12,559 nt of DNA from Chitinophagales bacterium. Lineage in GTDB: Bacteria; Bacteroidota; Bacteroidia; Chitinophagales; UBA2359. The translations under genes were made by a program, and so were the position numbers. The notes beneath the pieces were generated by a model. It was not told the DNA's origin, did no database searches, and saw only the letters and a program-made list of their open reading frames with translations. Positions 1-7,635 of this stretch are shown piece by piece. The stretch covers positions 1 through 12,559 of the forward strand of contig JAHDDN010000120.1 in assembly GCA_020629335.1 (NCBI GenBank), read 5' to 3'. Positions within the stretch are counted from its first letter, which is position 1. Every line of letters begins with the position of its first letter.

Positions 1-8
1 CTATACCT

Positions 9-938
9 GTGCATTCAGAAATAAAACTTTTTTCTGGTACTAAGTCCAGATATTTAGCTGATAAAATCTCACTGGCTTATGACAAACCTTTGAGTAAGTT
101 GGAAGTAGAGCGATTTAGTGATGGGGAGTTCCAAACAACCATATTAGAATCTGTGCGTGGTTGTTTTGTTTTTTTTGTCCAATCAACCTTCCCTCCATCA
201 GATAATCTGATGGAGTTATTGATGATGATAGATGCTGCAAGGAGGGCTTCCGCAGATTATATAGTTGCTGTAATTCCGTATTTTGGTTTAGCTCGACAAG
301 ATAGAAAAACAAAACCTCGTGTTTCTATTGCGTCCAAATTAGTAGCTAACCTTCTTACTGCTGCTGGGGCTGACCGTGTTATTACAATGGATTTACACGC
401 CCCACAGATACAGGGTTTTTTCGATATTCCAGTAGATCATTTGGATGCCTCTGCTGTGTTTATTCCTTATATCAAGCGTTTAAATTTAGATAATACCATT
501 TTCGCAGCGCCAGATTTAGGTAGTACACCCAGAGTAAGAGTTTACTCTAAATATTTTGGCCGTGATATGGTCATTTGTGATAAATATCGCAAAAAAGCGA
601 ATGAAGTAGCTGGTATATACGTCATTGGTGATGTCACGGGTAAAGACGTAATTATCATAGATGATATTGTGGATACAGCCAATACGCTTTGTAAAGTGGC
701 CGAAAAATTGATGTCTAAAGGAGCAAAAAGCGTTAGATGTTTTTGTACGCATCCAGTATTGTCAGGTCAGGCTTATGAAAAAATAGAAGCTTCTGTTATG
801 AAGGAATTAGTTGTTTGTGATACGATTCCTTTAAAGCAACAATCTGATAAAATAAATGTGCTTACAGTGGCTGACTTATTTGCAACAGCCATTAGAAATG
901 TACATGAACACCGTTCTATATCGTCTTTGTTTATTTAA
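9..938 (+). CDS. prs: Ribose-phosphate pyrophosphokinase (PRPP synthetase)
   Basis: Transfers pyrophosphate from ATP to ribose 5-phosphate, giving PRPP for purine, pyrimidine, histidine, tryptophan and NAD synthesis; cytosolic and usually hexameric. Seen in the sequence: an N-terminal SGTKSRYLA segment (residues 9-17), the ATP-site RQDRK (96-100), the catalytic DLHA with His130 (128-131), a flexible-loop-like DKYRKKANEV (191-200) and the C-terminal phosphoribosyl-binding loop IIDDIVDTANT (216-226). The length of 309 residues is normal for the family. The GTG at 9 is only the first start codon visible. The frame remains open to the window edge (ATA CCT GTG CAT), so the true start may lie upstream, and some N-terminal residues may be missing. 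rplY follows 60 nt downstream, a common pairing. Family assignment is firm; the start is not. Confidence 0.95.
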   Translation: MHSEIKLFSGTKSRYLADKISLAYDKPLSKLEVERFSDGEFQTTILESVRGCFVFFVQSTFPPSDNLMELLMMIDAARRASADYIVAVIPYFGLARQDRKTKPRVSIASKLVANLLTAAGADRVITMDLHAPQIQGFFDIPVDHLDASAVFIPYIKRLNLDNTIFAAPDLGSTPRVRVYSKYFGRDMVICDKYRKKANEVAGIYVIGDVTGKDVIIIDDIVDTANTLCKVAEKLMSKGAKSVRCFCTHPVLSGQAYEKIEASVMKELVVCDTIPLKQQSDKINVLTVADLFATAIRNVHEHRSISSLFI

Positions 939-945
939 AGCATCG

Positions 946-963
946 CTCAACTAATCAGTTGAG
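946..963 (+). other. Small hairpin in the prs-rplY gap
   Basis: A perfect 7-bp stem (CTCAACT/AGTTGAG) with an AATC loop lies 8 nt after the prs stop codon. It is followed by an A-rich rather than T-rich tract, so it is not a classical intrinsic terminator on the + strand. It may mark an mRNA processing or 3'-end stabilising site within a prs-rplY transcript. The structure is directly visible; the role is inferred. Confidence 0.4.
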
Positions 964-998
964 AAACAATAAAAAAATAGAATCTTAATTAATATACA

Positions 999-1610
999 AT
1001 GGAAAAAGTAACAATTAGTGCTGCCCCAAGAGAAGACTTGGGCAAAAAGGCAACGAAAAGTTTTAGAAAACAAGGTTTAACACCATGTGTAATGTATGGT
1101 GGTGAAAAGCCTGTTCATTTTTTAGCTAAGTCTAAAGAATTAAAATCATTAGTTTATACTCCTGATTTTAAAGTCGCTGAGATTCAAGTGGATGGACAAG
1201 CTTATAATGCTGTAATGAAAGATTTACAGTTTCATCCAGTAACTGATAATCTTTTACATATCGACTTTCAAGAATTAGTGCCAGGTAAGGCTATCAAGGC
1301 TGAATTACCTGTAAGGTTAACAGGATTAGCGGTAGGCGTAAAAGCTGGTGGTAAAATGCTTTTGAATCTACGTAAACTTGCAGTAAAAATGACTCCAGAA
1401 AGTATGGTAGATCATATAGAGTTAGACGTAACGGAACTACAATTAGGAAAATCAATCAAAGTTTCATCAATTGAGGCTGGAAATTTAGAGATTTTGACAC
1501 CTCAAAATATTCCTGTAGCAACAGTTGAGATACCAAGAGCATTAAAGAGTGCAGCTTCTAAAGAAGATAGTGCAGCAGCAGGCGAAACAACTGAAGCAGC
1601 TGAAGAATAA
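999..1610 (+). CDS. rplY: 50S ribosomal protein L25 / general stress protein Ctc
   Basis: Large-subunit protein that binds 5S rRNA. This is the long, two-domain Ctc/TL5 form (203 residues) rather than the ~95-residue Escherichia coli form. The N-terminal 5S-binding domain covers roughly residues 1-92 and includes the signature around KDLQFHPVTDNLLHIDF (74-90). The C-terminal beta domain covers about 93-180, with LPVRLTGLAVGVKAGGKM at 103-120. A low-complexity Ala/Glu/Ser tail (about 184-203) is typical of the group. The ATG at 999 gives the standard N terminus. The gene sits between prs and pth, an order also found in many other bacteria, and ends 28 nt before a strong terminator, so transcription from prs/rplY probably stops there. 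Confidence 0.95.
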   Translation: MEKVTISAAPREDLGKKATKSFRKQGLTPCVMYGGEKPVHFLAKSKELKSLVYTPDFKVAEIQVDGQAYNAVMKDLQFHPVTDNLLHIDFQELVPGKAIKAELPVRLTGLAVGVKAGGKMLLNLRKLAVKMTPESMVDHIELDVTELQLGKSIKVSSIEAGNLEILTPQNIPVATVEIPRALKSAASKEDSAAAGETTEAAEE

Positions 1611-1638
1611 TATCTTCCTACAAAATCTTTACAAATTG

Positions 1639-1684
1639 AAGGCACCGCAAACTAATTTTTCATTAGTTTGTGGTGCCTTTTTTG
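1639..1684 (+). terminator. Intrinsic terminator after rplY
   Basis: Two 18-nt arms (1639-1656 and 1662-1679) pair along their full length with a single G-U wobble and enclose a 5-nt loop. The 3' arm runs straight into a T tract (1678-1683). The A-rich 5' side would also give a T tract on the opposite strand, so the hairpin could work in both directions. It separates the prs/rplY unit from pth. Confidence 0.92.
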
Positions 1685-1712
1685 TAGATAGATAAAATCA
1701 GAATTATGTTTG
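1681..1712 (+). promoter_or_regulatory. Possible Bacteroidota-type promoter overlapping the pth start
   Basis: TTTG at 1681-1684, a 20-nt spacer and TATGTTTG at 1705-1712 match the -33 TTTG / -7 TAnnTTTG pattern of primary sigma promoters in Bacteroidota. The -7 element contains the ATG at 1706. If used, transcription would begin a few bases further on, inside the longer pth frame. The match is exact, but such motifs also arise by chance in A+T-rich DNA. Confidence 0.4.
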
Positions 1713-2356
1713 AATTTTTAAAAAAACTGTTTGGCAAATCGTCTTCTGATGATGATAAAAAAGTCTTAGAAGAAGAAATTAATGATCCTACTATGAATTT
1801 TTTAATTGCAGGCTTGGGGAACCCAGGCCGTGACTATGACTATACTCGCCATAATATTGGTTTTGAAGTATTAGATGAGTTAGCTAAGACTAAAGCGTGT
1901 GAATTTGAGTTAGGCAAGCAAGCATTTTATGCTAAATTCAAGCATAAAGGTCGTCAGTTTCATCTTATCAAACCCACCACTTATATGAATCTCAGCGGAA
2001 AAGCTGTCCGCTATTGGCTACAACATTTGAAAATCCCTCAAGAAAACTTATTGGTAATCGTAGATGATTTAAATTTACCATTTGAAAAAATCAGGCTAAA
2101 AGCTAAAGGTAGTGATGGGGGACATAATGGTCTAAAAAGTATTACTCAACTCTTAGGAAATAATAAATATGCACGCCTAAGATTCGGAATTGGAGATAAT
2201 TTCCGAAAGGGTAAACAGGTGGATTATGTACTCGGAAAATGGACTAAAAAAGAAAGCGAAGAACTCCCATTCCTTATTCAACATGCAGTAGATACCACTT
2301 TGGCTTTTGGAACTATTGGTATTGAAAGAACAATGAATCAGTTTAACAAAAACTAA
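1706..2356 (+). CDS. pth: Peptidyl-tRNA hydrolase
   Basis: Cleaves the ester bond of peptidyl-tRNAs released from stalled ribosomes, recycling tRNA in the cytosol. The core begins at residue 30 (MNFLIAGLGNPG) and shows the family's catalytic and binding residues: Asn39, His49 in TRHNIGF, Asn95 in TTYMNLSG, Asp120 in VIVDDLNLP and Asn141 in GSDGGHNGLKS. A 29-residue extension precedes the core (MFEFLKKLFGK, then an acidic Asp/Glu/Lys stretch). It looks protein-like, so I keep the ATG at 1706, but the ATG at 1793 would give the canonical length of 187 residues. A promoter-like element overlapping 1706 favours the shorter form. The FAH-family gene follows after 9 nt, so the two are almost certainly co-transcribed. 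Confidence 0.94.
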   Translation: MFEFLKKLFGKSSSDDDKKVLEEEINDPTMNFLIAGLGNPGRDYDYTRHNIGFEVLDELAKTKACEFELGKQAFYAKFKHKGRQFHLIKPTTYMNLSGKAVRYWLQHLKIPQENLLVIVDDLNLPFEKIRLKAKGSDGGHNGLKSITQLLGNNKYARLRFGIGDNFRKGKQVDYVLGKWTKKESEELPFLIQHAVDTTLAFGTIGIERTMNQFNKN

Positions 2357-2365
2357 ATTAAAGGC

Positions 2366-2977
2366 ATGAAAATTATTTGCGTTGGTAGAAATTATGTTGA
2401 TCATGCAAAAGAAATGAATAGCCCTGTGCCTAAATCGCCTTTGCTATTTATGAAGCCCTCAACCGCTTTAATGATTAATAATAAAGACTTTTGGTATCCC
2501 GACTTCTCTGAAGAAATCCATCATGAAATTGAAATTGTTCTTCGAATCAATAAACATGGGCGATCTATCCAAAAAGAGTTTGCGCATAAATACTACAATG
2601 CCATCACAGTAGGAATTGATTTTACCGCCAGAGATATTCAGCGAAAATGTAAAGAAAAAGGACATCCTTGGGAAAAAGCAAAAGCATTTGATAATTCTGC
2701 TCCTATCGGTCGTTGGATTCCGATTGAAGAAATTGCCGATGTTAGTAAGCTTGACTTCTCTATGAATAAAAATGGGGAAGAGGTTCAAGCTTCTAATACC
2801 CAACATTTAATTTTCCCCTTTGATGAGTTAATCAGTTATACTTCTAGCTTCTTTACACTCAATAAAGGGGATCTCATCTTTACAGGAACCCCCGCAGGTG
2901 TCGGACCAATTGCCAAAGGAGACCTACTAACAGGATATCTAAATGGCGAGAAATTATTAACTTGCAACATTAAGTAA
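2366..2977 (+). CDS. Fumarylacetoacetate hydrolase (FAH) family protein, FAHD1-like
   Basis: FAH-fold metal-dependent enzyme. Short members like this one (203 residues, a single catalytic domain) act as acylpyruvate hydrolases, oxaloacetate decarboxylases or ring-cleavage product hydrolases/isomerases; the substrate cannot be told from the sequence. Visible features: the N-terminal KIICVGRNYVDHAKEM (2-17), probable Mg/Mn ligands Glu54 and Glu56 in HHEIEI and Asp85 in GIDFTARD, the KAFDNSAPIG segment (106-115), and the C-terminal TGTPAGVG loop (173-180). The start is fixed by the short gap after pth. The E1 dehydrogenase follows 56 nt downstream with a hairpin between. Co-transcription with the keto-acid dehydrogenase hints at keto-acid metabolism, but that is inference. 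Confidence 0.9.
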   Translation: MKIICVGRNYVDHAKEMNSPVPKSPLLFMKPSTALMINNKDFWYPDFSEEIHHEIEIVLRINKHGRSIQKEFAHKYYNAITVGIDFTARDIQRKCKEKGHPWEKAKAFDNSAPIGRWIPIEEIADVSKLDFSMNKNGEEVQASNTQHLIFPFDELISYTSSFFTLNKGDLIFTGTPAGVGPIAKGDLLTGYLNGEKLLTCNIK

Positions 2978-3007
2978 GTAGTGATGATAAAATTTCATCA
3001 TTACTTA
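2975..3007 (+). other. Intercistronic hairpin after the FAH-family gene
   Basis: A 13-bp stem with one G-U wobble (2975-2987 with 2995-3007, 7-nt loop) begins exactly at the FAH-family stop codon. No T tract follows, so it is a poor intrinsic terminator. It could attenuate, or protect an mRNA end, between the pth-FAH genes and the E1 gene. The pairing is visible; the function is inferred. Confidence 0.5.
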
Positions 3008-3033
3008 ATAGACAAAACAACAAATAGGGAATC

Positions 3034-5127
3034 ATGAGTGGAACAACTGTTTCTAAAACGAAAAAACGTACTAAAGCCACGAAAGCCATCCAATTAGCTG
3101 CTTATAAACAGATGTTAGCAGCCAAATATATGGCCATTACTTATGATGAAAATCGCCCTATTACCAAATACGTCCACAGCACCTCTCGTGGACATGAAGC
3201 CATCCAACTGGCTTTGGGTATGCAACTAATTCCCGAAGATTACTGTAGCCCTTATTATAGAGACGAATCACTCCTTTTGGGTATGGGCTTCACTCCTTAT
3301 GAGCTAATGTTACAATTATTAGCCAAGGCGGATGATCCATTCTCTGGTGGTAGAAGCTACTACAATCATCCCGCCTCTACACATCCCGACTATCCCAAAA
3401 TGCCTAATCAATCCAGTGCAACAGGTATGCAGGCTATTCCTGCAACAGGAATGGCTCAAGGCATTCAATACTTAGAACAAAAAAACTTACTTAAAAACAC
3501 GGATAAAAATCCCATAGTCGTCTGTTCTTTAGGCGATGGATCGGTAACAGAAGGAGAAGTATCTGAAGCCTTCCAATTTGCAGCGCTGAAAGAATTACCT
3601 ATCATCTACTTAATACAAGACAATGATTGGGGAATTTCTGTTACTTCTGAGGAAGCACGTTGTATGGATGCTTATGAGTATATCCAAGGCTTCTTAAAAA
3701 TTAAAAGAGTGAGAGTAGATGGCAGTAATTTTGAGAAATCTTATGACTGCCTACATGACGCCATTAGTTACGTTCGTAAAGAGCGTAAGCCTATTTTGAT
3801 ACACGCTAAAGTTCCCTTATTAGGCCATCATACCAGTGGAGTCCGCAAGGAATGGTATCGCCCTGATGAAGATTTAGCCAATCATGCAAAACGTGATCCT
3901 ATCGTATTACTTCGTAAGGCTTTACTCAAAAAAGGATTTAAAGCCAAAGAATTAGATCAATTAGAAAAGGAAGCAGCCCAAACAATCCAAAATGATTTTG
4001 ATAAAGCAGTTGCCTCCGATGATCCAAGGGTTGAGTCTTTAGAAAATCACGTCTTTGCACCCACCTCCATTACAGAGGAAAAAGGAGAAAGAGCACCTGA
4101 AGGAGGCCGAAAAGTGGTCATGGTAGATGCCGCTCTTTTTGCCATGGATGAAATCATGCGTAACTACCCAGAAGCTGTTTTCTATGGCCAAGATGTAGGA
4201 CGCCGATTAGGAGGGGTATTCAGAGAAGCAGCCACTTTAGCCGAAAAATACGGTGACGATAGAGTTTTTAATACTGCCATTCAAGAGGCCTATTTAGTCG
4301 GTTCTACCGCAGGAATGTCATTGGTGGGCTGTAAGCCAGTCGTCGAGATTCAATTTGCTGATTATATTTGGCCAGGGGTGAATCAATTAGTCTGTGAGCT
4401 ATCTAAGTCCTGTTATTTATCAATGGGAAAATGCCCTGTTCAAGCACTCATTAGGGTACCTATAGGGGCTTATGGTGGTGGCGGTCCTTATCACTCAGGA
4501 TGTGTAGAATCCAGCATACTATCCATAAGAGGCATTAAGGTCGTATTCCCATCCAATGCTGCTGATATGAAGGGCCTCCTAAAGGCTGCCTTCTTGGACC
4601 CTAATCCAGTGGTCATGTTTGAGCATAAGGGTTTATACTGGTCTAAAGTACCTGGTACTGATGCTGCTAAAAACATAGAGCCGTCTGAAGATTATATTAT
4701 TCCATTAGGTAAAGCCGGAATCGCTTTAGAAGCAGAGGAAGAAAAAGTACAAAATGGGGAATCAATTGGTATTATTACCTACGGGATGGGGGTACATTGG
4801 GCCTTAAATGCTGCCAAAAAATTTGAAGGAGCTGTAGAAATACTAGACCTCCGCACACTCCACCCATTAGATGAAGAAGCCATTTATAGCTTAGTCAAAA
4901 AACACAATAAGTGCATCGTTCTTACAGAGGAACAAGTGGAAAATTCTTTCGCAGAAAGTATTGCTGGTAGAATCTCCAGCCAATGTTTCCAAGACTTAGA
5001 TGCACCAGTACAAATTATGGGTGCGGCTAATCTTCCAGCCGTACCGCTCAATATATCTTTAGAAGCTGCCATGCTCCCTAATGCTGAAAAATTGAGCCAA
5101 AAAATAGAGGAACTGTTGAATTATTAG
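3034..5127 (+). CDS. 2-oxo acid dehydrogenase E1 component, fused alpha and beta subunits
   Basis: Thiamine-diphosphate-dependent decarboxylase of a 2-oxo acid dehydrogenase complex (branched-chain 2-oxoisovalerate or pyruvate type), passing acyl groups to the lipoyl E2. The alpha part spans roughly residues 20-330, with SPYYRDES (72-79) and the ThDP/Mg motif GDGSVTEGEVSEAF (167-180) ending at QDNDWGIS (195-202). A charged linker (about 330-360) leads to the beta part, with GQDVG (385-389), NTAIQEAYLVG (413-423, containing the probable catalytic Glu418), FADY (441-444), GGGGPYHSG (481-489) and DLRTLHPLDEEAI (605-617). At 697 residues it covers both subunits in full, so this is a fusion and not a truncation. 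E2 and E3 genes are not in the window. Likely last gene of the pth-FAH-E1 unit. Branched-chain versus pyruvate specificity is undecided. Confidence 0.9.
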   Translation: MSGTTVSKTKKRTKATKAIQLAAYKQMLAAKYMAITYDENRPITKYVHSTSRGHEAIQLALGMQLIPEDYCSPYYRDESLLLGMGFTPYELMLQLLAKADDPFSGGRSYYNHPASTHPDYPKMPNQSSATGMQAIPATGMAQGIQYLEQKNLLKNTDKNPIVVCSLGDGSVTEGEVSEAFQFAALKELPIIYLIQDNDWGISVTSEEARCMDAYEYIQGFLKIKRVRVDGSNFEKSYDCLHDAISYVRKERKPILIHAKVPLLGHHTSGVRKEWYRPDEDLANHAKRDPIVLLRKALLKKGFKAKELDQLEKEAAQTIQNDFDKAVASDDPRVESLENHVFAPTSITEEKGERAPEGGRKVVMVDAALFAMDEIMRNYPEAVFYGQDVGRRLGGVFREAATLAEKYGDDRVFNTAIQEAYLVGSTAGMSLVGCKPVVEIQFADYIWPGVNQLVCELSKSCYLSMGKCPVQALIRVPIGAYGGGGPYHSGCVESSILSIRGIKVVFPSNAADMKGLLKAAFLDPNPVVMFEHKGLYWSKVPGTDAAKNIEPSEDYIIPLGKAGIALEAEEEKVQNGESIGIITYGMGVHWALNAAKKFEGAVEILDLRTLHPLDEEAIYSLVKKHNKCIVLTEEQVENSFAESIAGRISSQCFQDLDAPVQIMGAANLPAVPLNISLEAAMLPNAEKLSQKIEELLNY

Positions 5128-5136
5128 AATTATTAT

Positions 5137-5287
5137 GGGCTTCCCCTTCGGGTCGGGCTGTCCACTCTTATGTGGCTATGCCGCTCCTACTTTGCTAAGT
5201 GCTGCTTGTCTGCTAAAGCCAGCCATCGCATCACTAAGCGCCGTAAGTCCCTGCATAAACGCCACATACCGCTACCATCCCTAAGCC
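5137..5287 (+). repeat. Structured intergenic repeat, left copy
   Basis: Starts 9 nt after the E1 stop codon. The reverse complement of 8140-8355 shares with it a series of exact blocks in the same order, including GGTCGGGCTGTCC, CTCTTATGTGGCTATGC, CGCATCACTAAGCGCC, GCCACATACC and CCATCCCTAAGCC, plus a 19-nt block at 5193-5211. Divergent stretches lie between the blocks. Nested complementary segments are present: GGCTT/AAGCC at the ends (5138-5142 with 5283-5287), TATGTGGC/GCCACATA (5169-5176 with 5261-5268), TATGC/GCATA (5177-5181 with 5253-5257) and an imperfect 12-bp pair (5194-5205 with 5228-5239). A small CCC-TTC-GGG hairpin sits at 5144-5152 and TTTTT follows at 5289-5293. It resembles repeats I recall as common in Bacteroidota intergenic DNA; no open reading frame explains it. 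Confidence 0.8.
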
Positions 5288-5346
5288 GTTTTTAACAATG
5301 AATTTCTTTATATTTTATCTATCGCGATCCACCATAAATGTGATAC

Positions 5347-6429
5347 CTAATGTTTCCAAGAAAGCTCTTTTAAAACTTGCTGTATCCATTCACGAGTGGC
5401 TTGTTTTGCATTAATTTCTTTAGCAGACTCAATCAATAATTCAACAAATTTTTGCTTATTAGAAATGTTGATTTTGAATAAGACTATTCTTGAATATTGT
5501 AATATAGACTCGAAATAGGTAAAAAACCTTTTACTTTCATATTCTTTTAATTTATTCTCTATTTCCTGAACTTTAAAGGAAGCGTTAATACCATAAATAA
5601 ACTGCCCTTTTTGACAAGAATTCTCAACCATCTTCCTAAATGCATGATCAATATCAAAAGAAGTAAATGTTTTATCCTTCACCTCAATAGCACAATAAAT
5701 CAAGTCATTATAATAAACATCAATATCTCCAATTTCTTTAGAAGATGAACCACTTTGATTCACTTTATGTACTATAACTTTATAATTATCTGTGAGTTGA
5801 GTATAAAATAATTTTTCTAATGTTGCGATGACAATTACGGATGTCTCACCTTCAAATGATTTAGAGATGAATTTTAAGATAAATTCATAAACTTCTATAA
5901 TAGTTGGATTATAAGAAATTTTGCTATTATCAAGTAATTTTAGCTTTTTGATTTTTTCCTCTAAGAATTCTAATGCACAAGCTAAATAGGCCAATGCATC
6001 TTCAGAGGACAAAACATTTTGAAAAATATCAATGATAGATAATAGTGTTTCTTTATCCTTTCCTTTTCTTACAGCATTTGTATTACTTAATTCTGGAAAA
6101 CGGGCAGGCTTATTTAAGAAAGGTTCATTTGATCCTCCAAGTGCATTTTGCAAAAAGTTTCTCTCAAAAGGTACTAATACTTTATGGCATAAGCTCCTTG
6201 CATCAAATGCTCCTACTAACTTAGAACCAGCCTGTAAAGCTAAAGGGTTAACTTCATTCCTAGTTGCCTTTGCTAATAAGCCATTAACAAGTATATATTT
6301 ATACGTTTTGTGGGTACCGTTTATAATAGCCTTAATTTGGCTCGAAAGCCTATCATTTTTCGTACATCTCGATCTAAATGCTGCCAATAACACCTCTTCG
6401 GCATCATTAATATCAATTGAAATTGCCAT
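5347..6429 (-). CDS. Type II restriction endonuclease, probably SacI family
   Basis: Probable restriction partner of the adjacent m5C methyltransferase. The 360-residue chain has a conserved-looking central stretch, FDARSLCHKVLVPFE (75-89) and GGSNEPFLNKPARFPELS (98-115), which I associate with the SacI endonuclease family (SacI itself cuts GAGCTC). A PD-(D/E)xK-type core is visible further on: Asp235/Asp237 in EIGDIDVYYND, then Glu249-Val-Lys251 in CAIEVKDK. The ATG at 6427-6429 lies inside the methyltransferase 3' end, a 17-bp overlap, so the two are translationally linked. The gene is markedly A+T-rich (11 G+C in the 60 bases at 5881-5940), unlike the E1 gene next door. The nuclease role is well supported by context and motif; the SacI-family call rests on remembered family sequence and the cut site is inference. 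Confidence 0.75.
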   Translation of the reverse strand: MAISIDINDAEEVLLAAFRSRCTKNDRLSSQIKAIINGTHKTYKYILVNGLLAKATRNEVNPLALQAGSKLVGAFDARSLCHKVLVPFERNFLQNALGGSNEPFLNKPARFPELSNTNAVRKGKDKETLLSIIDIFQNVLSSEDALAYLACALEFLEEKIKKLKLLDNSKISYNPTIIEVYEFILKFISKSFEGETSVIVIATLEKLFYTQLTDNYKVIVHKVNQSGSSSKEIGDIDVYYNDLIYCAIEVKDKTFTSFDIDHAFRKMVENSCQKGQFIYGINASFKVQEIENKLKEYESKRFFTYFESILQYSRIVLFKINISNKQKFVELLIESAKEINAKQATREWIQQVLKELSWKH

Positions 6430-7519
6430 CTATAAGCTCTAATTGTATTGGTAATGAAATCACTAGTTTATCAATTTCTTTTTGCATTAAGCAATTTTTA
6501 ACCATCTCCCCAATTCTTTTACTAAGATTACAGGGAACGGCATTTCCAATTTGTTTAAAAATAGACGATTGAGAACCACACCAAATATAATCTAAAGGAA
6601 AAGATTGTAGTAAAGCTGCTTCTTGATAGGTTAGCCTTCTTAATCTTTTTGGCACTTCTTTCAATTCCAAAGAACTCATTCCATTCAATAATTGCTTATG
6701 ATATTTCTCAACCCAGCTTGATTTATGTTCATAAAGTTCTAATTCATCTATAATTGGTGTCTTATTACCGCCCATAGAAGCTGGTAATGTAGCCGAATAA
6801 CCATCTATTCTTATAGGCCTTCCTAAACCGTTAAATAACATTCCTGCATAGGGTGATTTTCTCATAACTGGATTAGAAGCAATTGATATTTTTGCATTAC
6901 ATACTCCTGTATTATTACCAGTTCCTGCTTTATCTAAAACAGAAAGTGTGTCTCTTACTGTGGAACCTTCCTTTTTATAAGGCTCTAACATTAAATTTAG
7001 ATCTGGTATAAGCTTAGAATTTGTTTTAAATCCTATAAAAAACACTCTATTTCTAGATTGAGGAACATCAAATTCTGAAGCATTTAGTACAATATAATTG
7101 GTCGCATAGCCCATTTTTCTAAAATTTGAAAGCAAAGCATTTCTTAATGGTTCCCACTTTTTTAGTGTACCCAATGCTTTCACATTTTCCATGATGAATG
7201 CTTTGGGTTTAATCAAATCTACCATATTAGAAAATGTCCAAACATGTTTACTTCTTGGATCATCAGGGTCCATTTTTCCAGCAACAGAAAAACCTTGACA
7301 TGGCGGACCTCCAGCTAATAAATCTATCTCTCCCTTAAATGTGCTTAATTCGTCTTTAAAAGTATCTATATCACCACATTTAATGTGGTCACCTTGATTT
7401 GCTTTGTATGTACTACAAGCATTTTTATCAACATCATTGGCAAAGACCACTTTAAAACCAGCCTGTTTTAAGCCTTCATCCAAGCCTCCAGCACCAGAAT
7501 ACAACGACAATACTTTCAT
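6413..7519 (-). CDS. DNA (cytosine-5-)-methyltransferase of a type II R-M system
   Basis: Transfers a methyl group from S-adenosylmethionine to C5 of cytosine in a specific DNA site, protecting it from the partner nuclease. The m5C motifs appear in the usual order (numbering from the ATG at 7519): motif I LSLYSGAGGLDEG (4-16), motif IV GGPPCQGFS with catalytic Cys74 (70-78), motif VI ENV (111-113), motif VIII QSRNRVFFIGF (154-164), a target-recognition region roughly 165-295, motif IX-like RRLTYQEAALLQSFP (294-308) and motif X QIGNAVP (323-329). I chose the ATG at 7519 because family members usually begin a few residues before motif I; the ATG at 7531 would add four residues. It heads a minus-strand operon with the endonuclease. 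No controller (C) protein or vsr gene is visible. Confidence 0.93.
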   Translation of the reverse strand: MKVLSLYSGAGGLDEGLKQAGFKVVFANDVDKNACSTYKANQGDHIKCGDIDTFKDELSTFKGEIDLLAGGPPCQGFSVAGKMDPDDPRSKHVWTFSNMVDLIKPKAFIMENVKALGTLKKWEPLRNALLSNFRKMGYATNYIVLNASEFDVPQSRNRVFFIGFKTNSKLIPDLNLMLEPYKKEGSTVRDTLSVLDKAGTGNNTGVCNAKISIASNPVMRKSPYAGMLFNGLGRPIRIDGYSATLPASMGGNKTPIIDELELYEHKSSWVEKYHKQLLNGMSSLELKEVPKRLRRLTYQEAALLQSFPLDYIWCGSQSSIFKQIGNAVPCNLSKRIGEMVKNCLMQKEIDKLVISLPIQLELIDGNFN

Positions 7520-7596
7520 TATTAAAAACATTTAATAGGATTACAAGTTACAATTATTATTTTATTTTTCTAATAGTTTAGTATCCGTGCTTTCAA

Positions 7597-7628
7597 TTTG
7601 TAGTATCGCCAGAAGTCTATTATCTTCG
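7597..7628 (+). promoter_or_regulatory. Promoter giving a nearly leaderless mRNA
   Basis: TTTG at 7597-7600, a 20-nt spacer and TATCTTCG at 7621-7628 match the TTTG / TAnnTTTG pattern with one mismatch. Transcription would be expected to start some 4-6 nt after the -7 element, only a few bases before the GTG at 7636, so the message would have almost no leader. The mapping of the start site is inferred. Confidence 0.5.
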
Positions 7629-7635
7629 CCTGTAC

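Noticed and set aside
2468..2806. Minus-strand open frame opposite the FAH-family gene, and similar minus-strand frames opposite prs, pth, E1 and the PhoD-like gene
   Set aside because: All are shadows of well-supported genes, with no motif or independent start context.
6032..6442. Open frame of 136 codons on the + strand
   Set aside because: It is antisense to the endonuclease gene, whose frame has recognisable motifs; the + strand product shows none.
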